In this document: in pieces, positions 13,545-25,198 of the stretch | Position numbering within the stretch: the stretch's first letter is position 1 | Layout of the letters: each line of letters opens with the position of its first letter | Assembly: GCF_000340215.1 (NCBI RefSeq) | Contig: NW_006921534.1 | Span: 6,189,450 to 6,253,449 of the forward strand | Direction: 5' to 3' | Source: Pseudocercospora fijiensis CIRAD86 | Lineage: Eukaryota > Ascomycota > Dothideomycetes > Mycosphaerellales > Mycosphaerellaceae | DNA: 64,000 nt | Notes under the pieces: model-generated | Seen by the model: only the letters and a program-made list of their open reading frames with translations | What the model was told of the DNA's origin: nothing | The model's database searches: none | Made by a program: the position numbers and the translations under genes

Positions 13545-13691
13545 ACTTGAATACTGAAACTGATGTTTATGTAAGGACTATCTAGCTACAGAGGCGAGAA
13601 GTCCTAAAGACAGCAGATTGTAGCCTTAGGCATTATGCACGTAATAGACCCTAAGACCCTAAAAGGTAGGTGCACACTACCTACTTTAAGT
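13545..13691 (-). repeat. Copia LTR (3' LTR on minus strand)
   Basis: 147 bp, aligning to 18719-18865 without gaps. Eight positions differ, and all eight are transitions in CpA/TpA or TpG/TpA context. The ends ACTTGAA...TTAAGT form a short inverted repeat (perfect in the other LTR). Confidence 0.93.
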
Positions 13692-13799
13692 CACCCCCTT
13701 ATCGCGTGCATATAGCCAAACAAACAAACAAACAAAGGGGTACTAAACAATGCAGTTAAACGAGGCCATTTCTATCTCAATCAATACTTAGTAGCAGGC

Positions 13800-16700
13800 T
13801 AAGCGGCGCTCTTAATAGCGGCCTTACAATCGACTAGGTTTAACTATTTAACGAAACGAGCATGTTTAAGCTTATTAAGCGGCTTAGTAAAGCTATTAGC
13901 AATCTAATTATAAGTGCTAATCCAGGTAACGGTAACAGTGCCGTCGGTGATCTTATTACGGATATAGTGCACTCGAGCATCTATATGCTTAGTGCGGCTA
14001 TTAACGCTTATCGACTGAGTGATAGCGATAGCGGACTGATTGTCCTTATATAGTGTAATAGGCTTAATAGTGCCCTTATAACCAATCTCCTATAACAGCC
14101 GAGCTAAAGCAACGGCTTCCTTAGCGCTAGTTGTTAACTAAACATACTTAGCCTCTATAGACGACAGAGTAACTAAGGTCTAGCGGCCTAACTTGTATAG
14201 CAGTAGTCTACTAGCGAGTGTAAAGTAGAAGCCGCCTGTCGAGCGGCGAGTAACTAGATCGTTAGCCTATAAGGCGTTACAGTATCTAGTAAGATTGAGC
14301 TTATCCTTATTACTTGTGCCCTCGAAGCGCATACCGCAACTGAGCGTGCTAATAAGATATTTAATAAGCTACAGAAGGGCATGATAGTGCTCTTTAGTCG
14401 GGTTAGCAATAAAGCGAGACAGTAGGCTAGTCGTATAGCAGGCGTCCGGTCGAGTGATTATAGCAGGCTATAGGGCCTCGCTAATACCCTCTTAATACTT
14501 GGTCTTGAAAGCAGCGCTAGCTTTATAGCCTTTAGGTACGCGTTAAATGGCTAACTTGATATAGCGAGGAGCTATTAGAGTAGTCGGGGCTATACGGCCT
14601 TTTATACTATACTTCTTAGCTAGGCGGTTCAAATAGGCGTCCTATACTATATAGATAGTGCGGTCTTAGCGATTGCGAATGATGCGCATACCGAGATAGT
14701 AGTGAAGGTCGCTAAGTTCTCGTATACTAAAACGGTCCTTTAGCAACTAAGCGACTGCCTATAGGGCAGCTAAGGAGTATGCGATAATAATCATATTATC
14801 TACGTAGATAACAATAATAGAGTTGCTAACGGTGTGTTTGAATACGTATACGTCGCTTAGTATAGGGATGAAGTTCAGACTCTTTAAGTACTTCCGAAGC
14901 TCTTTATACTACAGTATAGGCGATTGCTTAAGGCTATAAAGGGCCTTTAGCAATAGGCAAACTATGCCCTTGCCACTACGGTCTTTAAAGCCGTGTAGCT
15001 ACTCAACGTAGATCTTGTACTTATCGCCAATTATAGCGTTTAAGAACGCAGTAAGGATATCAAACTGCTAAGCCTCTAGGTCGTAGTAAGCAATTATAGC
15101 AAATAGGGCACGAAGTGTGCTTAGTTTAGCGATAGCAGCATAGGTCTTATTATAGTCCTCGCCTTCAACCTAAGTAAAGCCCTTAACAACCTAACGGGCC
15201 TTAAATCGACTGAACGTGCTATTAGCATCTCGCTTAATAGTAAACACCTATCTGCTACGGACGACCTTGCGGCTAGCAGGCACCTCCTGCTTAGCAACGT
15301 AGACCTAGGTAGCGTTGTCTATAAGCGACTTATACTTAGTCTTATAGGCCTCCTTCTATTGTAGCTAATATAGCGACTCCTTAGCGGCCTTAAAGCTCTT
15401 TAGAATTAGAATGTTATTATTCGGGGTGTTGCCTTATTCTGCAATATAGCAGGCGGCTATAAAGCCCTTTACATAGGCTATTAGTATGTTAGCAAGGTTG
15501 CGGCGCTCTTTACGACTAGCACCGGTGTCGGCTAAATAGCTACGTAATAGGTCTCGAGTCGACTTATTGCTGCGAGTTAAGCGTGTAGTACGCGGACCTG
15601 CAGTATTAGGGCGTTCAAACTCAGGCAACTAGCCTAGTTCGCCCTTCTTAGCATTAGGGTTATATAGTAGCTGTTCGTTAGCTAAATGGAGGTCCTCTTT
15701 ATTAGCGGCCGGCGGTTGAATGTTAGGCATATCGTCCTTATTCGGTAGTGGGTTAACAACCTTATCTACTAAAGGAGCGGCAGCCTGCTCTATAGGTTCT
15801 TCTTGTTAAGGCGGAAGTTGCTAGACTATACTAGCAGCTTCAGTTGCCTTCGGAGCCTTATTCGTCGTCGTATTAAATAAGGCAGGCATAACTAACTCAA
15901 TAGTTATAAACTCGCTCTTAGACGGGTCGTTAGAATTGGTATATAGTTCAACACCCTATAGCAATTGAAGGTCGCTATCTAACTCAATAAATTGGATATC
16001 CTTCGAGGCAATAACCTTATACTTATTAGGCAAATAGATTATATATTTGCCGGAGTCTACTAAGTCCTTAGCATAGCTAACTAGCTTGCTAAGCTTGCCT
16101 CGAGGGTTAAACTTCTTACTACGAGCTATACTGTAGTCGTAGACAATAGTCGTATAGCTATAGGCACGTAAGTGCTGAATGCGTAGCTGCGTACGTAACT
16201 AGCCGAGCTCCTTAGCTACTACTATATAGGGGCTATCTCTATCGAGTGCCTAGCTTAGTGTAATGTTAAGTACCTATATAGCGGCAGTAACAGCCTACGG
16301 CTATAGAGCCTTTAGAAGGTTGGCCTATAATATTATCTTCCGAGCGGTCGTATACACGATATAGTTGCTAACTTCAGTAAGGCTATTCTACGTAGAAGAA
16401 TAGGGAGCCGTAACCTGTAGTATAATGCTATTATCGCGGGCCTAGGACAGGAGTTGATTGCTACTATATTCACCCCCTCTATCGAGGCGGTAAATAGGAA
16501 TTAAGTAGCCGGTTTGAGTGCGAATATAAACCCGATAGTCCTTGATTGCTACTGTAGCGCCTGTCTTTAGGCTGCTAGCATATTCGTAGCGATATGCTAA
16601 CTTAGCGCACGTAAAGAGCGTAAAGTAACGCTCCTTGCAAAGGCTAGGGTTAGTAATACAGACTACGTTAACACAGACAATATAGTAGATCGTAGATGGC

Positions 16701-18430
16701 CGCATTCGTAGCAGCCGGCTGTATTCCTTATAGGCTATAGCTAAGCGGCAGGTAATGCAGTTATAGAAGGTCTGCTTCTTGTCGCTAGTAATAATAATGT
16801 AGCCTTTAGCCTCTAGGCGTAGAAGCTTAGTATAGTGAATATAGCCAAGCCGTAGGTGCTATTCGTTTATAGTGCCTATTAGCACCCCCTTCTTCGACAG
16901 AAGCGTAACAACCTAGCTATTAGGACTAGACGTCGGGGTATGTAGGAACGGAAGGCTATCCTTACGGTAAGTTTGAGCGATAGTGACCTTATTGCCCTCA
17001 GCATCGTATATAAACAAGACTCGCTTGTCGTTACGGTAGAAGCAGCCCTTGTCGGCAAGCTTCTTAGTAGACAGAAGGTTAGCTGCTAGACCTAGAACAT
17101 ACAGTGTATTAGACAGCTTCATGTTGCTTACACTACGCTTATTAATAACCTTAGTCTAAGCTATACCAACTATTGTAGCGTGCTTTGTATTGCTACTAAA
17201 CCGGACAGGGACGTAATAGCCTTTGTATTCAATAAGCAATAAAGGGTTATTAACTATATGCATGCTAGTACCTAAGTCGACAACCTAATCCGTAGTACGA
17301 GTACTAGCCGTAAGAGCCGTAGAAACTAGGTCGCTTACAGTAACCGTAGCTATAAAGGCGTAATTGTAGCTTAGGTCTAATAACACCCCCGGGGTAGCAT
17401 TAGCCGCATACAGCCCCTGAGTACTGTTCTAACTAGATAGCGGTTGCTGCTATTGCTAAGCAGTCAGTCTACGCTGCTGCTATTGCTGCTACTGTTACTA
17501 TACCCCCTTCTTTTTAGCCTTCTCGCGCTCTCGGCGGAGTCGGTCTTCTTCCTTTAAATAAGGGTACTTAGTATAGCAGCGATTAGATAGGTGAGTGCCC
17601 TCGCAATAGGCGCACTTCGGACGGGGCTAACTATTCTAGTTGTTTCTACCGCGGCCTCGACTAGTAGAATTGCCGCGGCCTCTACGGTTATTGCCTCGAT
17701 TATTGCCTCGAGGCGCGTTATTGTTGTTGCTAGCAGGTGCTAGTTGCTGTTGGCTGTAGTGTCTGTTATGCTAGGCCTAATTGACTTAAGCAACGTTCTT
17801 ATTAAGCAACGCGCTAATAATGTTATCTAGTATATTACTATTAACTGCGAAGTTAGTAGTACGTATATGCTCTCGCCGCATCTGAGCGAATGCCTTATAG
17901 AATAGGCTGATTAGTATAATAAAGAAGTAGACAGCCTAATAGTCGCTAATAGCCAACTTGGTAGTACTTAGCGCACCCAACTTCTTCTTATAGTTATTAC
18001 AGAACTTCTCGAGGTCCTTTCCCTCGTACCGGAGGGTAATATATTCCTAGAATTGTATAAATTTAGTAGACCTACCGTTACTAGTGTATTTCTTTTTAAG
18101 AAAGTCCTACACCTCCTTCGAAGTAGACAGACTAAGTAGCGATTGTTAAATATCGCTAACACAGTTAGCGAATATCTAGGTACGTGCTAACTAATCTTTA
18201 GCGTCCTATTTATCTTGGCGGTCTTTAAACTCCTTAGAAGACTCACTAGAGGCCTTAGAAAGGGGTCGCTAGCGGGTGCCTTACATATAGCGCTAGACCG
18301 ATATACCTTTAAGGGCGCCTTTAGCGGCGTACGACTATAATAGGTAATTCTCCTTATTCTTTAGCTTTGGAATATTGCTAATATAGGTGCTAGCGATAGC
18401 GCTAGTCAAAGATAGTGCCATTACGGACAG
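13800..18430 (-). pseudogene. Copia gag-pol, RIP-degraded
   Basis: Reading right to left on the minus strand: gag to about 17650; a CCHC zinc knuckle (CAYCEGTHLSNRC) at about 17579-17631 with all four ligands intact; protease active-site block VVDLGTSMHI near 17260-17300 (a Trp before it is TAG); a GAG-pre-integrase fragment open at 16913-17122; integrase core open at 16442-16705, containing a DRGGEY-type motif; a linker fragment at 15434-15628; RT with its catalytic motif changed to YVDN at 14795-14806; and RNase H with RRSTGGFYF near 14250 and SSIEAKYV further on. Interspersed TAG/TAA stops mean no functional product. Limits are approximate. Confidence 0.88.
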
Positions 18431-18718
18431 CGATAGCGATAGTAAAGACGAGATACAAACCGTATATTAGGTGTAGCGGACAGCCGAATAGCGTAGCCGC
18501 ATAGGCGACGCGTCGTTAAATACTAGCGTAGCCGGACAGGCGACGCGGTGTTTGCTAGAAATCGAGGTGTTTGCTAGCTAATATAGTAGCGGCGGCGGCG
18601 ACAACGACGTGTTAGTAGCGGCGCGATTTTTGATAACAATACTAGCTACGCAGTAGTCGATAGAGTAACTATTAGAATCGTATAGAATGCGTATTAGAAA
18701 CGCAAGGGGCTTATAACC

Positions 18719-18865
18719 ACTTGAATGCTGAAACTAATATTCATATAAGGACTATCTAGCTACAGAGGCGAGAAGTCCTAAAGACAGCAGATTGCAGCCT
18801 TAGGCATTATGCACGTAATAGACCCTAAGACCCTAAAAGGTGGGTGCACACTACCTACTTCAAGT
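18719..18865 (-). repeat. Copia LTR (5' LTR on minus strand)
   Basis: Partner of 13545-13691. It retains more CpA/TpG dinucleotides (five of the eight differing sites hold the unmutated base here), and its terminal inverted repeat ACTTGAA/TTCAAGT is perfect. Confidence 0.93.
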
Positions 18866-19054
18866 ATATTAGGGCTAAAGAGGCTATACGTAATTAGTAT
18901 ATAATTAGGCCGAGTAAAGCTAGGGTCTTAGTACCTTAGGTAGGGCTTAGCGCTTAGCGTTAGGCTAACTAGCCTACTTTCCTTCTTCTCTTCCTAGTTC
19001 TCTATCGAATACTACTTATACCTACTACTACCCTATCTACCTACTAATATAACC
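18866..19054 (+). repeat. Copy C 3' LTR, right part after copia
   Basis: Starts with the duplicated ATATT target and continues with AGGGCTAAAGAGGC exactly where the left part stopped, ending at the common LTR terminus (ATATAACC). It matches 2109-2295 and 6605-6790. Confidence 0.8.
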
Positions 19055-20390
19055 CGTATTATACTATACTAGGCGCGCTACGACGCGTTAACTAATCGCC
19101 TGCTCTTTTAAGAACTCTACCTCTTTACTAACGCGCCCTATAGGTCCCTCTTTTATTCCTTTCTTCTAACGAGGCCTCGAGGCCTAGGCGATCGGCGAAG
19201 GCGGCGCGCGTACGCGTAAATAGTAATAATAATAATAATAATAATAGCGTCGCGCTACGAGATAGCGGTACGCCGGAAGGCGGCGCGACTATATTAGTAA
19301 CGGTGTTATAGAGTGTATCGCTAGTTAAAGCGTTACTAGTCGAAGAAGGAAATTAAAAGCAAGGTAAAGTTAGCGCTAAGACGACTAGCGCTGCTATTAC
19401 TAACCTTACCTATTGTCGCTACTATACCTATAAAAACTACCTTACTTATACTATAACCTAAGGCCGAACGCACTACGCTAACTAGGTTAAAAGGGTTAAG
19501 CTATTCGAAGGGCTTAGAGACTAAAAAGATTAAGCGACTAATAGACTAACTAAAGGCAAAAACTATAGAGCTAAGCTAGCTAGGGTCGATCTTATAGATA
19601 ATAAGTTACTCCTCGATCTTTCTAATTCTTTAAAAGAGGCGAACCTTAACTATTATACTTATAATAGCCTTTACCTATAGAAACTAGAAGAACTAAGTTT
19701 TTTAAAAAGATATAATTAGTTAATACTTTAAGGCTACTAAACCTAACTAATTAGGGCTAGTAAAACTACGATAGTAAATAATAGCCCTTATAATAATAAG
19801 AACAACCCTCGGAACGGACAACCCTCGGAAGCGGACATTTCTAGGTTTTTTAAGAGTAGACGCAAAGAACTCGGTACGATATTACTTAGAACGGAGGTAG
19901 TACTATAATACCTCGTATACCTATCTATTATAGTAGGGAAGACGCGCTCGTATTATAATTAGTCGATAGTCCTTAATTCTCGTAGTTATATATTACTTTA
20001 TTATATATAAGGATAGCGTAGTTAGAGTTAAATATTATATTATATTAGAGGTAAGGTTTAATATAGTTATATAATTAGGTAGTTGCGTATTTAATTTAGC
20101 GTAGGCTAAGTAGCTTATTAGACTTGCTAAGTTAGAAGTAATAGAGATTAAGATTAGACTATAGACAGGCTACGAGGGCGCGGCCTTTAGAAGGGAAGCG
20201 TATATTAGGGCTAAGGAGGCTATACGTAATCGGTATATAATTAGGCCGAGTAAAGCTAGGGTCTTAGTGCCTTAGGCAGGGCTTAGCGCTTAGCGTTAGG
20301 CTAACTAGCCTACCTTCCTCTCTCTCCTCCTAGATCTCTATCGAATACTACTTGTACCTACCACTACCCTATCTACCTGCTGACATAACC
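19055..20390 (+). repeat. Additional gypsy LTR, truncated at its 5' end
   Basis: A further copy of the ~1.4-kb LTR directly abuts the previous LTR end. It lacks about the first 75-90 bp and ends with GACATAACC at 20390, where base composition switches sharply to ordinary gene-space sequence. An intact form of the copia target site (GCGTATATTAGGG) is present near 20199-20211. It could be a solo LTR or the remnant of a fourth element removed by recombination. Confidence 0.72.
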
Positions 20391-20556
20391 CTTCTCACAG
20401 TTACACGGCTTGGGGGCTGAATTCGAAGGATGTGGATAGGAGACCGGGATTCACTGTTGGTGGAAAGGATTTAGACGAAGCTCGTTGATTTCGACTCTCG
20501 GTCTGCGCTGCAGATGCAGGTTAATACCGGACATGAAGAGCTTTCTCACCGATGGC

Positions 20557-21360
20557 TTAGAGTGAAATCCTCTCCAAAGTGCTAGCCAGAAGACGGCCCC
20601 CTTCGCTCCAGATATGTCTCCTTCTTACGTACATCTCGAGCCGACATTCGTTCGCGCGCAAGCGGGCTAGTTGTACCATGCTCTGAGATGGCCAAACCGA
20701 TACTTCAAGATTTCTCTCCGGCGTCCATTCCTGCACGCGATCCAGCAATTTCCTCGCGTCCTTGTCCAATTTGGTGGCGCCATATTCCATGGCAGATTCT
20801 GGGATGCCAAAGACGATGATGCGTGTGGTCAGTTCAATGACACAGTTGTCTTCCAAGATCGATCTTCTGGAAGAAGAGAGCTCGTCTCTCCCGAGCGCCT
20901 TCAGATCAACGACCTTCAAAGTTCGCAATCTCTTGAACTGTGAAGAAGGCTGGAAGCTGCGTTCCAGAGTACTGAAGACCGGGCGATAACAACGTAGCTC
21001 CAGGGATGCCAGAAGTTCGAATTTGCCAAGCTCATAGAGTATCCGAACATTCCCGGGTGACATGCCTAGCTCGATGATTGCAGATGTGATGCAGTGGAAT
21101 AGGGCGTTGGCCGCGGGCTTAGGTGGCAGTCCTGGCGGGAGATGGATAGCGTAGCTCGCGAAAACCATGGCGTGAGTGTCTGACTTCAGACGTCGTGAGA
21201 CTAGCAGTAGGGCAAGAGGTCCCAGAGCACGGTGGGAGACGTCTTCTGCTGGTAGGGCATCATCATGCTTTGTATGCAGATTTATATGTCCAGAATATGT
21301 CGACAAGACCAGCTTGAGAATCGGATTGCGAATCTCTGCTGGAAGATTGACAAATGCCAT
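20557..21360 (-). CDS. F-box-like fungal protein, hypothetical
   Basis: A 267-residue protein starting at the first ATG in the frame (21360); the open frame extends upstream only through non-ATG codons. The N-terminus FVNLPAEIRNPILKLVL resembles the short F-box/2EXR-type LPxEIRxxIxxLV motif common in Dothideomycete hypothetical proteins. These families often act as substrate adaptors or have no known role. The remainder is mixed helical sequence with no catalytic motif I recognise. It is the first gene beyond the retrotransposon block, about 170 bp downstream of the LTR end, so its 3' flank borders silenced DNA. An upstream exon cannot be excluded. The family assignment is tentative. Confidence 0.6.
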   Translation of the reverse strand: MAFVNLPAEIRNPILKLVLSTYSGHINLHTKHDDALPAEDVSHRALGPLALLLVSRRLKSDTHAMVFASYAIHLPPGLPPKPAANALFHCITSAIIELGMSPGNVRILYELGKFELLASLELRCYRPVFSTLERSFQPSSQFKRLRTLKVVDLKALGRDELSSSRRSILEDNCVIELTTRIIVFGIPESAMEYGATKLDKDARKLLDRVQEWTPERNLEVSVWPSQSMVQLARLRANECRLEMYVRRRHIWSEGGRLLASTLERISL

Positions 21361-21573
21361 CGCGCGCTGCACGTTGGGGCGTAGTGGCTCTTGTGTATTG
21401 GTGAGAACTCTTGTGTCGATGGTGTCTATGCTCACGATACGGAGTTTTCAGGTGTGCGCTTCAAACCAGACGGAATTTTGAATGGTGCGACTAGTTGCCA
21501 GCTGGGCTGGAGCTTGCCACGTGAAATTGCCGATAGGTCGCGTGTTTCTCTCGTGGATGTGAGCCCAACGACC

Positions 21574-21954
21574 TCATTTCTGACTCTTGCCAATGCTGCC
21601 ACGCATCAAGTCGATGGGCAAGTCCATACCCACCCTCCTCGCCGTCAAGCGCACTCGGTCCTCCTGGGTCATGTTCATTCCCGGATTGTATCGTTCGAGA
21701 AGCGTCGTATACACTCGCTGCGACGCAAGATATTGCACATATTGCTCGGCTTCGTCCAATCTACGGTCTGCCGGTTTGGATGCCTGGTGTTGAAGCGAGG
21801 CAGAATTTGGTGCATTTGCAAAGTCGGATCGAATGTGCTTCTGCACTGGCGATGGGTTTGCGAGGATTGAGGGCGAACGGGCGGGAAGCTCACGTAGAAG
21901 GCGACGGTAGAGAGAACGCGCGCGGACGGCTTGTGTCGATGGCGATAGCGACAT
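21574..21954 (-). CDS. FMC1: ATP synthase assembly factor Fmc1, LYR-family
   Basis: A 126-residue protein with an N-terminal LYR-type motif (SLYRRLLRELP, residues about 14-24) and the conserved tail that ends near GMDLPIDLMRGSIGKSQ. Family knowledge: Fmc1 is a small mitochondrial matrix protein that works with Atp12 in assembling the F1 part of ATP synthase, especially at high temperature. Size and motif placement fit the family. The ATG at 21954 is the only reasonable start. Single exon. The 213-bp gap to the F-box-like gene is short for two genes on the same strand. Confidence 0.8.
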   Translation of the reverse strand: MSLSPSTQAVRARSLYRRLLRELPARSPSILANPSPVQKHIRSDFANAPNSASLQHQASKPADRRLDEAEQYVQYLASQRVYTTLLERYNPGMNMTQEDRVRLTARRVGMDLPIDLMRGSIGKSQK

Positions 21955-22282
21955 GATGGCGATGACTTGTGCAGGGCGATGGCTGCGAAATGGGTGCGAT
22001 GTAAAAGATCAACCTGAGCCTGCAGCCGAGGTTCAGCCGGCACATATATGCAGTAGAAGCTACAAGCCGCCTTTCATAGTGCTGGCAGCCTGTCTACACA
22101 TACACATCTATACATCCACAGGGAAGTCTTCTTGGAGTCACAGATCCACATAGAAACCCTCTACCACATGGTATACAGTCCAAAGCCTGTTGGCTAGAAT
22201 GCTTTCAGCTGAACACAAGCCTTAGTAAGCATGCATCAAGCTCATCTCTGGCATATAGAATTGCTGAGCACATATTACACTG
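21955..22282. other. Intergenic, nothing distinctive
   Basis: This is the upstream region of the Fmc1 gene and the 3' flank of the glycosyltransferase gene. It has ordinary base composition, and I see no RNA gene, repeat or conserved coding. Confidence 0.5.
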
Positions 22283-23656
22283 CTACCTGCATGACTTCAA
22301 TTCCGACCGGAAGCGATCAAGCAGCCAACCACTCTCCCAATGCTCATTTTCCAGCTCATCAGGGCTTCCGAACACGAACGTCGGGCTGAGGTGGCACTTC
22401 CCTTCCATCCACTTCCATTGCACGCATTCCTCCCTCGCCCGGCGCTTGCACAGAGCCGCGCAGCCTTCTTTGGAACGCGCGGCCTCTTGCTCCGATGGCT
22501 CCAGTTGGTCAAAGTGCGGACTGTGGGCATCATAGCCTGTGCCGCTCGACTTCGGCGACATGTTGTTCCACCACCTCTTGTCCGCCGCGACAAACGGCTC
22601 CACCAACGCTTGGAAGATGTCGTGGAAGAAGTACGGCTGTGCGCCGCCCTTCTCTTTGATCCAGTCCCTTTCGAATCGCCACAGCCGGTCCACTTCCATG
22701 GCATTCACATGATGCCACGTGATCGCCGGCACGCACCAGTTCTCCTGATCCCACACCATGGTCCTGGGGTTCTCGCCATGGAACATCGGTCGCGTGCTGG
22801 TCACCTTCACTCCGACTTCTTCCAGGGCCTGCCCAACGATCACATCACCACAACACGTCTCCTGCGTCGCCTTCTCCCATCGTCGGTCATATGCCTTTGA
22901 TCCGCCCTCTTCACGCGCTCGAGCATGCTCCAGCCGCTCGAGCGCTGGGCGAGAAATCACCACCCCGCTTCCCCCGTGCGCGAAATAGAAGTCTTTAACC
23001 GGAATATACGGTGCTGGGGCGCCAAAGTACAAGGCTTCGCGAGGGTCCTGCCCCTGGAGCCAGTGAAGCAGATTCACCCAAGACAAGCTGGTATCCGCTT
23101 CAATGAAAACGAACCATTGTGTGCGCTCCGGAGCACTTTCGAATGCGTGGTGCACCATCGGCATGAACTTCCATTTATCGAGATTCCACGCCGCATCCGA
23201 AGAGAATTTTCGAACGTCTTGGCCTTCTTGGGTCCATCTCTGGATGTCTCTGTAAAGGTCGAAGTCTTCGAACTGATCTTGGGATTCGGCGGTGACGCGC
23301 GTGAGAGCGTCGTAAACCGGAGTGTGCGCGACCTTTGTCTCTACATCCGACATCACGATGTAGTTCGGGATGCACTGTAAAGTTGTCATCAAGTGGATTG
23401 GCAGCTTCTCATATGCTTCGGTTGCTCCGGTCCTGAGCGTGACGAACACCTCCTCGGCTCCAGGGAGATGAACGCATTCCGAGTCATCTGGAAGGTGAAT
23501 GGCTTCCTCCGCAACTGCACCTGGGCCTCCTATGCTCCAATTATCTCTCCTTTGCGACCAGTCCCCGAGATACAGCACAGTAGTCAGCACTGTCGCCGCG
23601 ACCAGAAAGAACACCCATCCTAGCGACACTTTGCGACTGAACAATCTCGTCTCCAT
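22283..23656 (-). CDS. GT31-type (DUF604-like) glycosyltransferase, type II membrane protein
   Basis: 457 residues from the ATG at 23656. Residues 12-30 are a single hydrophobic anchor after a short basic N-terminus, giving a Golgi-type type II topology. The catalytic region holds WFVFIEADTSLSW (EADTS at 186-190, the DxD-like metal/sugar-nucleotide site) and YFAHGGSGVVISRPAL, a combination typical of fungal GT31/DUF604 proteins. A Cys-rich segment near residues 405-435 (CAALCKRR...CVQWKW...CHLS) looks like a small PAN/apple-type module, often seen at the C-terminus of these enzymes. Acceptor and linkage are unknown; a role in glycan or cell-wall modification is inference. No introns are needed. 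Confidence 0.75.
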   Translation of the reverse strand: METRLFSRKVSLGWVFFLVAATVLTTVLYLGDWSQRRDNWSIGGPGAVAEEAIHLPDDSECVHLPGAEEVFVTLRTGATEAYEKLPIHLMTTLQCIPNYIVMSDVETKVAHTPVYDALTRVTAESQDQFEDFDLYRDIQRWTQEGQDVRKFSSDAAWNLDKWKFMPMVHHAFESAPERTQWFVFIEADTSLSWVNLLHWLQGQDPREALYFGAPAPYIPVKDFYFAHGGSGVVISRPALERLEHARAREEGGSKAYDRRWEKATQETCCGDVIVGQALEEVGVKVTSTRPMFHGENPRTMVWDQENWCVPAITWHHVNAMEVDRLWRFERDWIKEKGGAQPYFFHDIFQALVEPFVAADKRWWNNMSPKSSGTGYDAHSPHFDQLEPSEQEAARSKEGCAALCKRRAREECVQWKWMEGKCHLSPTFVFGSPDELENEHWESGWLLDRFRSELKSCR

Positions 23657-24269
23657 CTGGATATCATTGACCCAGACGCATCATCAGAAAGGCAGAGGGA
23701 AGTCTATCTACCTTCCGTAAGCAACGCAGTGTGAAGACTTCCGAGGGTTCGTCCTCGGTATATATCATCATCGTCGCTTCTTAGCTTCGCAGGCAGGGGA
23801 GCTTATAGACATTTACAAGCATAGTCAACAAGGGAGTTTGATTAACCTGTGTAGGGTTCCTTCGTATCGACCATAATCCAAACAACTCCCGTGGACCGGG
23901 AACAAAAAACTCCACAAGGATATCTTGGACACAGTGCTAATTCGAGAGCCCGAATACGCAGAACGACTTCAAAAAAAGACCCCCTTTTTCTACGGCATGC
24001 TGTGAGATCGGGTTGCTGGTAGTTCTATCTGCAACCCCAGCCTGATCGAGCTAGCTGGGATACTCCTGCTATTGGCTTGGTAACATGCTAGGAACATCCA
24101 AGGCCGACCAACGCGACCGTTATTTATATCCGAGCAACCATCCCAAGACTTCCTTTAAGACTTTCTTCCACCTCTAATGATAAGGCAATGTGGCCTTCGA
24201 GACAGACTATCGACGTAGCCTCTCCCTAGAGCCCGCAACATCTCTTGTATTTCTATACCGAGACTTGAA
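23657..24269. other. Intergenic, upstream of the GT31 gene
   Basis: Ordinary to moderately AT-rich sequence with pyrimidine/purine tracts (an A-run at about 23973). I find no convincing coding or RNA gene. Composition shifts to AT-rich, TA-dense sequence from about 24270. Confidence 0.5.
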
Positions 24270-25198
24270 AGTATATACTACGCTTAGATAAGTCTGTAAT
24301 TATTATAAGGAATTCTCTCTTTTAAGGATCTAGTCGTCTGGTTTAGCGAGGCGAGGCGGGGCGTAGAAATTAAGATATAGATAGTATAGTAAAAAAAAGT
24401 TATACTAAATCTAGCTTAGGAGTCTTATAATCGCGATCTAGTCGTATCTACTCTTAATCCTAGAGTAGACTAGTCTTAGTAGAACTAAATGTAGATACTA
24501 GAGTATAAGACTGTAACCTAGCTACTATATATACTATAGGAAATACCTATTATAGCAGTACTATATATATAGAGCTCGGTAATTATTAACTTCGAAATAC
24601 TATATCTATAATAGAACTATCCTCCGACTTACTACCTTAGGTAACGATACTTAAGACTTACTTAAAGTAGTAATATAGTAAGGACTTCGAAGCTACTACT
24701 ATAATAATTATATCTATAGAGATCTATACGTAGTTCTCGAAGACTCTAGTAAAGGCAATATACTAATACTTAGTCTTACTAATTTCTCTATACTATTCGA
24801 AGCCCCTATATATATCTAGAGTAGTATAGGATATAATCGAAAATAGCTTTAGATACCTAAACGCGCTTTATATCGACTATAGTAATAATAGTCTTCTCTA
24901 GTTAAAATCCTTCTAAGCTAATAAACGAATCCTAGTATAGTTTCTAGTATCTACTCTAATAATCCTAACTTTAAGCTTTTAAATCTATCTATACCGACTT
25001 CTCTCGGCCTTTATTAATACTTATAGTATAAGACTAGACTATAGGTATAATTAGTATAGGTACTCTATATTGACTTTATACTTCTATAGCGAGTCTAGAG
25101 CAAAAGCCTTTATTATAAAGATAATATAGTAGTAAAATTTAAGCGTTAGAACTAAGGATCTTATAAATAAGCTTTACGTCGTTAGACGGGACTCTCTA
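24270..25198. repeat. RIP-like AT-rich island, degraded transposon relic
   Basis: About 930 bp of TA-rich, stop-dense sequence with the look of the transposon block, lying between normal gene-space flanks. No open frame survives. I could not recognise a domain with confidence, and it does not match the gypsy, copia or terminal-repeat sequences elsewhere in the window by eye. Most likely an old mutated insertion. Confidence 0.6.

Larger units (their letters stand above)
13545..18865 (-). mobile_element. Ty1/copia LTR retrotransposon, nested insertion
   Basis: A 5321-bp element bounded by two 147-bp direct repeats that start ACTTGAA and end TTAAGT/TCAAGT. The 5-bp sequence ATATT occurs on both sides (13540-13544 and 18866-18870) and only once in the uninterrupted LTR copy near 2107, so this is a clean target-site duplication. 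Coding is on the minus strand. After the right LTR, reading leftwards, comes a candidate primer-binding site (TGGTTATAAGCCCC, its first T belonging to the LTR). Before the left LTR is a purine tract (AAGGGGGTG on the minus strand, 13692-13700). Domain order gag, protease, integrase, RT, RNase H is the copia order. A (CAAA)n microsatellite lies near 13717-13737. Confidence 0.93.

Noticed and set aside
13862..14053. 63-codon plus-strand open frame
   Set aside because: Antisense to copia RNase H; arises because RIP removed stops on that strand.
22340..22900. 186-codon plus-strand open frame
   Set aside because: Antisense to the GT31 coding sequence.
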